Shown here in pieces: positions 1-5,541 of a stretch of DNA of 5,771 nucleotides (the first letter of the stretch is position 1; each line of letters starts with the position of its first letter). The stretch covers positions 1-5,771 of the forward strand of contig DALYLQ010000113.1 of the NCBI GenBank assembly GCA_031976225.1, given 5' to 3'. The stretch is from UBA10646 sp003456175 (GTDB lineage: Bacteria; Bacteroidota; Bacteroidia; Chitinophagales; Chitinophagaceae). The translations under genes and the position numbers were made by a program. The notes beneath the pieces were generated by a model, which ran no database searches, was not told where the DNA came from, and was given only the letters and a program-made list of their open reading frames with translations.

Positions 1-1750
1 GGTGCGGCTTAATGCGAGCATCTATTACTAACGGACCATTACAGCCCCAGTGTTTGTGTTGCACAAAAGCATCAATACCATGCATGTCGTGGCTTGGATT
101 ACAACGGGTATAAGTAACCCACAAATAATTACGCATATTGGCCGCAGTAAATGTGGCATCGTCGCACAGTACAATGATGGGGCAGCCACGTAGTGTAGTA
201 ATATGTGCCTTGAGTTGTTCATTCAATGCTTCAATAGTAGCAGCGGCATCGGCATAAGTAGTGAATGCTTTTGTTTGCAATGCTACTACACCGGGCATAC
301 ACAATGCAGCTTTACCAAAGCCTTGTAAGCCTTGCAATACACTTGGCACTTCTCTTGAAAGTGTACGTATTACTTCGCCATAGGCAGCAAATACTACCTT
401 GCTACCACTATTTAGTCCTGTGCCACTGTAATCTAACGTATCAATGGTAGTATTGGTATAAAAATGTACATCTCTATCGAGGTGAATGCGTTCTAAAACG
501 TACTCCATGAAAGGCTGTACATGATGGACTGATAATTGGTTGGTTGGATCGGCAGTAATAAATAAAAACTTAGCTAAACTCAATTGTCCGGTACCAAGAA
601 TGTGGTTGGCAATGGTGAGTAGTTCGGCTGGTTGTTTGGTAGGTAAGTAAGGCGTGTAACGTTCACTACCAATGGCAAGTAACAATGGGTGTACGCCCGC
701 AGCATCAACGGCATGTACTGCTTTAACGCCAGGTATTTCAGCAGGTATGGCATCGCCTGTTAATTCATGAATAAGTTCACCGAAACTAGTATCTTCTTGT
801 GGAGGGCGACCTACTACAGTAAATGGCCAAATTGCGTTCTGGCGAGCATACACTTTATGTACTCGCATTAACGGAAAAGGATGCGTTAAACTGTAATAAC
901 CCAAGTGGTCGCCAAAAGGGCCTTCGGGCTTGTTTTCTTCAGGATAAACTTCGCCTGTTATAACAAAATCTGCATCGGTACTAACACAAAAGCCATCGCG
1001 ATACGTATATCTAAAACGGCGGCCACCTAATGCACCTGCGAAAGTCATTTCGCTTAATCCCTCAGGTAGTGGCATTACCGCAGCTACAGTATGCGATGGA
1101 GGCCCACCAACAAAGCAACTTACTTTTAAAGGCAACCCTTTTTTATTGGCTTTGGTTTGATGCACACCAATGCCTCTATGGAGTTGATAGTGCAAGCCAA
1201 TTTCTTTATTAAGCTCGTAATCGTTACCGGTTAATTGTATGCGATACATACCCAAGTTAGCCTTCATAATACCTGGGGTATCAATATCTTCAGTGTATAC
1301 TTGTGGAAGGGTTACAAAGGCACCACCGTCCATTGGCCAATGTTGTATGAGTGGAATGTCGCTAATTTTTATTTCTTGATGCAGCACAGGTTTCAGCAAA
1401 GGATTTTTCAAGGGCAAGGCTTTTAAAGCGGCCATTGCGGTAGAAAAATTAGCAAGTGGTTTTTTAATGGCTTTGATTGGATCATTTTTCAAAGCTACCA
1501 TTTGCTGCACTGCTTTGAAAGTATCTCTAAAAATGAACTTACTACGATCAAGCGTACCAAAAATATTGCTCGCAGCTCTGAACTGGCTACCTTTTACATT
1601 TTCAAATAAAAGGGCAGGCCCTTTGGCTTCATACACGCGTAAGTGTATGGCTGCCATTTCTAAATGTGGGTCAACCTCTTCTTTAATGCGAACTAATTGA
1701 CCATTTTTTTCTAAATCTATTAAACAAGCTTCAAGTGAACTGTAATGCAT
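1..1750 (-). CDS. UbiD-family decarboxylase (prenylated-FMN dependent), C-terminus cut by window edge
   Basis: Reading the minus strand from the ATG at 1750 gives 583 uninterrupted codons (MHYSSLEACLIDLEKNGQLV...) that run off the left edge; no upstream in-frame ATG was seen. The family removes carboxylates from aromatic or unsaturated acids using prenylated FMN made by UbiX. Signature stretches are present: NLGMYR (165-170) and PEGPFGDH (275-282). By comparison with fungal Fdc1 (R173, E277, E282), the catalytic triad should be R170, E276 and D281. Bacteroidota homologues of this long type are usually about 600-620 residues, so perhaps 30 are missing here; this is from memory. They are often annotated as menaquinone biosynthesis decarboxylase, which makes sense because Bacteroidota use menaquinone rather than ubiquinone; the exact substrate is inference, so I give no symbol. 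No UbiX gene is visible nearby. The protein is cytoplasmic, with no signal peptide. It is transcribed divergently from the rest of the window. Confidence 0.93.
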   Translation of the reverse strand, partial: MHYSSLEACLIDLEKNGQLVRIKEEVDPHLEMAAIHLRVYEAKGPALLFENVKGSQFRAASNIFGTLDRSKFIFRDTFKAVQQMVALKNDPIKAIKKPLANFSTAMAALKALPLKNPLLKPVLHQEIKISDIPLIQHWPMDGGAFVTLPQVYTEDIDTPGIMKANLGMYRIQLTGNDYELNKEIGLHYQLHRGIGVHQTKANKKGLPLKVSCFVGGPPSHTVAAVMPLPEGLSEMTFAGALGGRRFRYTYRDGFCVSTDADFVITGEVYPEENKPEGPFGDHLGYYSLTHPFPLMRVHKVYARQNAIWPFTVVGRPPQEDTSFGELIHELTGDAIPAEIPGVKAVHAVDAAGVHPLLLAIGSERYTPYLPTKQPAELLTIANHILGTGQLSLAKFLFITADPTNQLSVHHVQPFMEYVLERIHLDRDVHFYTNTTIDTLDYSGTGLNSGSKVVFAAYGEVIRTLSREVPSVLQGLQGFGKAALCMPGVVALQTKAFTTYADAAATIEALNEQLKAHITTLRGCPIIVLCDDATFTAANMRNYLWVTYTRCNPSHDMHGIDAFVQHKHWGCNGPLVIDARIKPH

Positions 1751-1784
1751 GTAGTAGTAACAAGAATGTATTAAAAGTGTTGTG

Positions 1785-1800
1785 CCTTACGGCAAATGTA
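1785..1800 (-). repeat. Intergenic motif copy 1 (minus strand), inverted partner of copy 2
   Basis: The minus strand reads TACATTTGCCGTAAGG. It matches copy 2 (1871-1886, plus strand) at 15 of 16 positions in opposite orientation, with 70 bp between them. The core GCC-GTAA-GGC can pair around a GTAA loop; relative to copy 2 an A-T pair has become G-C (positions 1793 and 1784). It overlaps the proposed -7 element of the UbiD-family gene. Confidence 0.6.
1793..1800 (-). promoter_or_regulatory. Putative Bacteroidota -7 promoter element for the UbiD-family gene
   Basis: The minus strand reads TACATTTG here, an exact match to the Bacteroidota TAnnTTTG element, with 42 bases between it and the UbiD-family start codon. 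I see no convincing TTG -33 element about 20 bases further upstream. The box lies inside the inverted-repeat motif at 1785-1800, so any factor bound there would affect initiation. Directly next to it, 1798-1809 is a near-perfect palindrome around CAATTG (one mismatched pair), which could be an operator, but this is speculative. Confidence 0.5.
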
Positions 1801-1864
1801 CAATTGCACGATAACTAATATTATTGTAGTGCTTTGCTATGTTTTGTGAGGCTGTATTATAGTC

Positions 1865-1895
1865 TGCATCTACATTTACCGTAAGGTAAGATGCA
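1865..1895 (+). repeat. Bulged hairpin containing intergenic motif copy 2
   Basis: An inverted repeat can fold as follows: outer stem TGCATC (1865-1870) with GATGCA (1890-1895); an unpaired left-side bulge TACAT (1871-1875); inner stem TTACC (1876-1880) with GGTAA (1885-1889); loop GTAA (1881-1884), which is of the GNRA class if transcribed. That is 11 perfect pairs in 31 bases. The motif shared with other gaps is 1871-1886. The hairpin ends 26 bases before the proposed -7 element of the serine hydrolase gene. With no T-run directly after it on either strand, it is not a normal intrinsic terminator. A DNA-level operator or a structured leader from an upstream promoter are both possible. Confidence 0.55.
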
Positions 1896-1921
1896 AACAA
1901 GATTTAAGTAAGCAATTCTAC

Positions 1922-1929
1922 TATTTTTG
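1922..1929 (+). promoter_or_regulatory. Putative Bacteroidota -7 promoter element for the serine hydrolase gene
   Basis: TATTTTTG matches TAnnTTTG exactly and is followed by CGGC. It lies 22 bases before the ATG at 1952, which would give a short leader with no Shine-Dalgarno sequence, as is usual in Bacteroidota. No clear -33 TTG is visible at the expected distance. Confidence 0.5.
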
Positions 1930-1951
1930 CGGCTTTTGAATCTGTGATGTA

Positions 1952-3100
1952 ATGAATAGAACCTTTCTTACCATATATAGTATCTGTATTCTTTTTTATA
2001 CTGCAAGTTGCCAGCAACCTCATAAAAAGCAACAAGCATCGGGCCCGCAGCCCGATATGGAGTTTGTACCGTTAGCTTCTGTAGCAAAACAGCGTTATGC
2101 GGCAGAGGCTCAGGCATATTGCGAAAAATATCTGAACGATAATGTATTTAGTGGTGCGGTACTCGTGGCTAAAAATGGTGAAATTGTATATGAGCAATAC
2201 AGTGGTTTTAAAGATTATCGCAATAAAACAACAGTAACGCCTGAAACACCTTTTCACTTAGCTAGTGTTTCAAAAACATTCACCGGCATGGCCATCATGC
2301 GGTTGTGGGAGCAGGGTAGAATAGGGTTAGAAGATAGTGTACAACAATACTTTCCCTCATTTCCATACCATGGTATTACTGTTCGTATGTTGTTGAGCCA
2401 CAGGAGTGGCTTGCCCAACTACTTGTATGCGTTAGAAACTTACTGGAATAAAAAAGTGAAGGCCACCAACCAAGATGTAATCAATTATTTAATCCAATTT
2501 CAACCACCAAGGCAACAATGGCCTAACCGTAACTTCCATTATAGTAATACCAACTATATTTTATTGGCTAGTATTCTTGAAAAAGTTACAGGTATTGGCT
2601 TTCCGCAGTATATGCGTGATAGCGTTTTTGTGCCTTTAGGTATGCACCATACGTTTGTATTTAGTATTGCCGATACTGCAAGCTATGTACCTACTTACAG
2701 TTGGAATTGGCGGGAATATGGTATGGATCATTTAGATTGTACGTATGGCGATAAAAATATTTATAGCACCGTTAGAGATATGCTGCTGTGGGATAAAGCC
2801 ATGTATCAACACACTTTCGTGAAAAGAGCAACGATGGATACTGCTTTGGTTCCGCAAAGCAACGAACGTAAGAGCATGCATAATTATGGCTTGGGCTGGC
2901 GTTTGTTTCAAAGTGCTACAGATTCGGTCGTTTATCATAATGGCAAATGGCATGGTAGTAACACAGTTTTTTGTAGGCTTGTACAAGATACAGCTACCAT
3001 TATTGTACTAGGGAATCGCTTAAATAGGAACATTTACGCAAGTAGGCGAATGGCTGCTATTTTTTCAGGCAAGTCAGAAGAAAATGTGTTAGAAGAATAG
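1952..3100 (+). CDS. Lipoprotein serine hydrolase, beta-lactamase/class C penicillin-binding fold
   Basis: The 382-residue protein begins with a hydrophobic signal ending at TASC, with Cys20 as the likely lipidation site; the lipobox is imperfect (T rather than L at -3), so lipid anchoring is probable, not certain. The catalytic motifs of the serine beta-lactamase-like superfamily are all present: SVSK (S105 nucleophile, K108), YSN (197-199, the class C YxN motif), and HNG (329-331, the HxG counterpart of KTG). The LLSHRSGLPNY stretch (147-157) is also typical. Such proteins include D-aminopeptidases, esterases, penicillin-binding proteins and true class C enzymes; sequence alone does not tell which, and a resistance role should not be assumed. 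It probably acts on the periplasmic side of a membrane. Length is normal and the frame intact. It is the first of five plus-strand genes, and a promoter-like box precedes it. Confidence 0.92.
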   Translation: MNRTFLTIYSICILFYTASCQQPHKKQQASGPQPDMEFVPLASVAKQRYAAEAQAYCEKYLNDNVFSGAVLVAKNGEIVYEQYSGFKDYRNKTTVTPETPFHLASVSKTFTGMAIMRLWEQGRIGLEDSVQQYFPSFPYHGITVRMLLSHRSGLPNYLYALETYWNKKVKATNQDVINYLIQFQPPRQQWPNRNFHYSNTNYILLASILEKVTGIGFPQYMRDSVFVPLGMHHTFVFSIADTASYVPTYSWNWREYGMDHLDCTYGDKNIYSTVRDMLLWDKAMYQHTFVKRATMDTALVPQSNERKSMHNYGLGWRLFQSATDSVVYHNGKWHGSNTVFCRLVQDTATIIVLGNRLNRNIYASRRMAAIFSGKSEENVLEE

Positions 3101-3138
3101 TTTTATAAAATTGCTGTACAAGCCTTAGCGCCAAGCCC

Positions 3139-3146
3139 TATATTTG
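3139..3146 (+). promoter_or_regulatory. Putative Bacteroidota -7 promoter element for rnz
   Basis: TATATTTG is an exact TAnnTTTG match 17 bases before the rnz start. A TTG at 3111-3113 could be the -33 element, but the 25-base spacing is a little long. If real, rnz has its own promoter inside the 63-bp gap and does not depend on read-through from the hydrolase gene. Confidence 0.5.
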
Positions 3147-3163
3147 AGAAAATATCAACGTAC

Positions 3164-4072
3164 ATGTTTGGGGTAACTATTTTGGGCAATAACTCGGCGA
3201 TTCCTGCTTACGACAGGCATCCGACGGCTCAGGTAGTTACTTTAAATGAACAATTATTTTTGATTGATTGTGGCGAGGGTACACAAATGCAATTAGCTCG
3301 TTATCGAGTAAAACGCAGCCGCATTAATCATATTTTTATTTCACACTTGCATGGCGACCACTATTTTGGCCTAGCAGGTTTAATTACAAGTATGGGTTTG
3401 ATGAGTCGTGAAAACGATCTACACCTATATGCACCTGCTCCGCTGAAAGATATTATTGATTTACAACTAAAGGTTGCTGACACAACTTTACCCTTTACAC
3501 TGCATTTTCATGCACTAGCATCTGAAGCACAAGTGCTGGTTGAGAACGATAAGTTTCTTATCCGTAGTTTTCCAGTGCGGCACAGAGTTGCTTGCTGGGG
3601 CTGTGTGATTGAAGAAAAGAAAAAGCCTCGTAAAATTGATAAAGAGGCTGTTATCAAATATGAAGTACCTGCGGCCTATTATGAAAGTTTAAAACTCGGT
3701 AACGATTATGCCCATCGCGATGGTACTGTTGTTAAAAACGAATGGGTAACCATTCCAAATACACCTGGTCGTAGTTATGCCTATTGTGCCGATACACTGT
3801 TTACGCCCGATATTGCAACACAAGTGGCAGGTGTGAATATGCTTTATCATGAAACTACCTACCTAAAAGATTTAAAAGATAGAGCAGCATTACGCTACCA
3901 TAGTACAACAGAAGAAGCTGCTACCATAGCACAAATGGCCAATGCTAAACAATTAATTATTGGTCATTTTAGTAGTAAGTACGAGCAGCTTGACGCTTTT
4001 TTAGAAGAAGCCCAAGCAGTTTTTCCATCCACGCAGCTTGCGTTAGAAGGTGTTACTTATATTGTTGCGTAA
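3164..4072 (+). CDS. rnz: Ribonuclease Z (tRNA 3'-processing endonuclease), short form
   Basis: This cytoplasmic metallo-beta-lactamase-fold nuclease cuts the 3' trailer from tRNA precursors so that CCA can be present or added. The 302-residue length fits the bacterial short form (about 300). The zinc-binding set is complete: HLHGDH (H61, H63, D65, H66), H140 in FPVRH, D210 in YCADT, and H268 in GHFSSKY. HETTY (229-233) and YHSTTEEA (245-252) are further family motifs. The flexible arm that grips tRNA should lie around residues 150-190 and is lysine-rich at its start (EKKKPRK). The usual HxSxRY motif has K272 in place of R, a mild change. The start is well supported because the fold's first strand (MFGVTILGNNSAIP) begins at once. 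It follows the hydrolase gene after 63 bp with its own promoter-like box; the neighbours do not suggest a shared pathway. Confidence 0.96.
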   Translation: MFGVTILGNNSAIPAYDRHPTAQVVTLNEQLFLIDCGEGTQMQLARYRVKRSRINHIFISHLHGDHYFGLAGLITSMGLMSRENDLHLYAPAPLKDIIDLQLKVADTTLPFTLHFHALASEAQVLVENDKFLIRSFPVRHRVACWGCVIEEKKKPRKIDKEAVIKYEVPAAYYESLKLGNDYAHRDGTVVKNEWVTIPNTPGRSYAYCADTLFTPDIATQVAGVNMLYHETTYLKDLKDRAALRYHSTTEEAATIAQMANAKQLIIGHFSSKYEQLDAFLEEAQAVFPSTQLALEGVTYIVA

Positions 4073-4078
4073 TTTTTT

Positions 4079-4088
4079 TACCGTAAGG
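4079..4088 (+). repeat. Intergenic motif copy 3, between rnz and the TraB/GumN gene
   Basis: TACCGTAAGG matches the core of copy 2 exactly and begins six bases after the rnz stop codon, preceded by a T-run. Around the GTAA loop the flanks can pair as TTTTACC with GGTGTAA (4076-4082 and 4087-4093), with one U-U mismatch and one U-G wobble. The T-run lies before the stem, not after it, so this is not a standard terminator for rnz. Confidence 0.45.
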
Positions 4089-4138
4089 TGTAATATTTCT
4101 ATTATGCCTACTACATATACTTACGTAAATAATCACGT

Positions 4139-4993
4139 ATGAAGCATATTGTTTTAGTAGCTTGCTTGTTTCTGAGTTTATTCACCATAGCTCAATCGAA
4201 TCAAAAAAGCCTACTTTGGAAAATAGAAGGTAAGGGCTTACAACAACCATCGTACTTATTTGGTACTATACATTTAATTTGTCCTTCTCAGTTGCAAATA
4301 GATAGTGCTATCGTACAAGGTTTAAGAAGTACCAAGCAGCTATACCTAGAACTAGATATGGATGACCCCGGTATGATGACAGAAATGCAACGCTATATGA
4401 TGATGAAAGATACTGCCGGTTGGAAGCAATACTTAACTGCACAACAGTATCAAATTATTAGCGACTCATTAAAAGCAAAAACAGGAATGAATGGTGCCGT
4501 GCTCAACAGATTTAAACCATTTATGGTAATGAGTATGGTGATGCCAAAACTTTTACCATGTGCTGCACCCGCAAGTTGGGAGGGTACTTTAATGACTTAT
4601 GCTAAAAAAAATAAGCAAGAAGTAAAAGGCTTAGAAACAGTTGCACGCCAAATGCAAGCTGTAGATGCAATGTCGGATAAAGAAACTGCCGAGCAATTGT
4701 ATAGTTTAGTTACTAATTTAGATAGTAGTAGCAAGGCTTTTACACAGTTGATGAATGTGTACTTAAATAAAGATGTTGAAGGCATGCAAGCCATTACACA
4801 ACAGCAAAGTAATAGCACTTTCGAAAAAGAATTATTGGTAAAGCGTAACGAAGAATGGGTACCATTAATTGAAAATATTGCTAAAGAAAATGCCACTTTC
4901 TTTGCCGTAGGAGCAGCACATTTGGGCGGGCAAAAAGGGGTGATTGCATTGCTTAAAGCAAAAGGATATAAGGTTACTCCAGTAGTGTACTAA
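4139..4993 (+). CDS. TraB/GumN (TIKI-like) family secreted protein
   Basis: The 284-residue protein has an N-terminal signal peptide (hydrophobic residues 4-18, likely cut after IA or AQS near residues 18-20), so it should be exported to the periplasm. The mature part opens with LLWKIEGKGLQQPSYLFGTIH, here residues 25-45, containing the family GTxH motif (H45), followed by ELD (E71), GLE (164-166), an RN pair (236-237) and a C-terminal GAAHL motif (H261). This is the full conserved set of the TraB/PrgY/GumN superfamily, related to animal TIKI metalloproteases; the conserved His and Glu residues are the presumed metal ligands. The bacterial substrate is unknown, so protease activity is only inference. 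The run of Met residues at 79-89 and 128-135 is a visible oddity. It lies 66 bp after rnz and 32 bp before the sigma factor gene; no strong TAnnTTTG box was found in front of it. Confidence 0.9.
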   Translation: MKHIVLVACLFLSLFTIAQSNQKSLLWKIEGKGLQQPSYLFGTIHLICPSQLQIDSAIVQGLRSTKQLYLELDMDDPGMMTEMQRYMMMKDTAGWKQYLTAQQYQIISDSLKAKTGMNGAVLNRFKPFMVMSMVMPKLLPCAAPASWEGTLMTYAKKNKQEVKGLETVARQMQAVDAMSDKETAEQLYSLVTNLDSSSKAFTQLMNVYLNKDVEGMQAITQQQSNSTFEKELLVKRNEEWVPLIENIAKENATFFAVGAAHLGGQKGVIALLKAKGYKVTPVVY

Positions 4994-5007
4994 GAAAACT
5001 CTGGGAT

Positions 5008-5022
5008 CCTTGCGGTAAATGT
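5008..5022 (-). repeat. Intergenic motif copy 4, just upstream of the sigma factor gene
   Basis: The minus strand reads ACATTTACCGCAAGG, matching copy 2 with one change (GCAA for GTAA, which is still a GNRA-type loop). The flanks beyond CC/GG do not pair, so the hairpin is not kept here. Read on the plus strand, GATCCTTG at 5005-5012 resembles a degraded TAnnTTTG box (4 of 6 fixed bases) followed by CGG, and it stands 13 bases before the sigma factor start, so it may equally be part of a promoter. Confidence 0.45.
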
Positions 5023-5025
5023 TAT

Positions 5026-5529
5026 ATGCCAACAACACAAGAACAACATTTTATACAGCAGTTACAAACGCATCAGGCTATTGTACATAAAGTGTGCAAC
5101 ATGTATGTGCATCATGTAACTGAACGAGAAGATTTGTTCCAAGAAATTAGCGGCCAAGCATGGAAGGCTTTCGCAAGTTTTAGAGGCGATGCTAAGTTTA
5201 GCACTTGGTTGTATCGGGTAGCCATTAACACCGCAGTGGCACATTACAGAAAACAAAAGCGAACCATCACTACAATTACCGCAGATAGTTTTCCTACAAT
5301 AGCACAATCCGACGATACATTAGAGAAACAGCAGGCTATAGCCATGTACAAAGCTATTGCAGCATTACCACCCGTAGATAAAGCATTGGTTATGTTATAC
5401 CTCGATGATTTTAGCTACGCCGATATTGGTGAAACGCTTGGTATTACAGCCAACAATGTTGCTGTTAAAATGAATCGATTAAAGCAAAAGCTTAAAGTAG
5501 ATAGTGAAAAAATATTAGAAACGCTCTAA
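5026..5529 (+). CDS. ECF-type RNA polymerase sigma factor (sigma-70 family)
   Basis: The 167-residue protein has the two-domain layout of extracytoplasmic-function sigma factors. Region 2 covers about residues 15-78, with REDLFQEI (34-41) as the core-polymerase contact and FRGDAKFSTWLYRVAINTA (52-70) as the -10 recognition and melting part. After a short linker, region 4 covers about 106-157: ALPPVDKALVMLYLDDFSY followed by a helix-turn-helix (ADIGETLGITANNVAVKMNR, 132-151) for the -35 element. There is no region 1 or 3. It would direct transcription of a specific regulon when released by a regulator. The gene is followed after 12 bp by a membrane protein gene, the usual sigma/anti-sigma order, so the two are probably co-transcribed. 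There is no carboxy-terminal extension or sensor domain. Which signal it answers cannot be read from the sequence. Confidence 0.94.
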   Translation: MPTTQEQHFIQQLQTHQAIVHKVCNMYVHHVTEREDLFQEISGQAWKAFASFRGDAKFSTWLYRVAINTAVAHYRKQKRTITTITADSFPTIAQSDDTLEKQQAIAMYKAIAALPPVDKALVMLYLDDFSYADIGETLGITANNVAVKMNRLKQKLKVDSEKILETL

Positions 5530-5541
5530 CGCAGTGTTGAT

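Noticed and set aside
28..1700. Short open frames on both strands inside the first 1.7 kb (for example 265-450, 1030-1212, 1467-1700 on plus)
   Set aside because: The minus-strand UbiD-family frame runs unbroken through the whole region with recognisable motifs; these small frames have no family features or initiation context and are shadows.
1952..3100. Calling the serine hydrolase an antibiotic-resistance beta-lactamase
   Set aside because: The SxxK, YxN and HxG motifs are shared by many esterases and peptidases of the same fold; nothing in the sequence or context shows beta-lactam hydrolysis.
3121..3138. CTTAGCGCCAAG as an intrinsic terminator after the hydrolase gene
   Set aside because: Only a short imperfect palindrome with no T-run after it; the stem would be unstable. 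It is mentioned only as a possible degenerate relative of the repeated motif.
4121..4128. TTACGTAA palindrome upstream of the TraB/GumN gene
   Set aside because: An 8-bp AT-rich palindrome is expected by chance, and the nearby TATACTTA matches TAnnTTTG at only 4 of 6 fixed positions, so I do not call an operator or promoter.
4597..4896. A 99-codon open frame on the minus strand within the TraB/GumN gene
   Set aside because: It is antisense to a well-supported gene, its sequence is low in charged residues and rich in Ser/Cys as expected of a reverse-frame artefact, and it has no promoter-like box.
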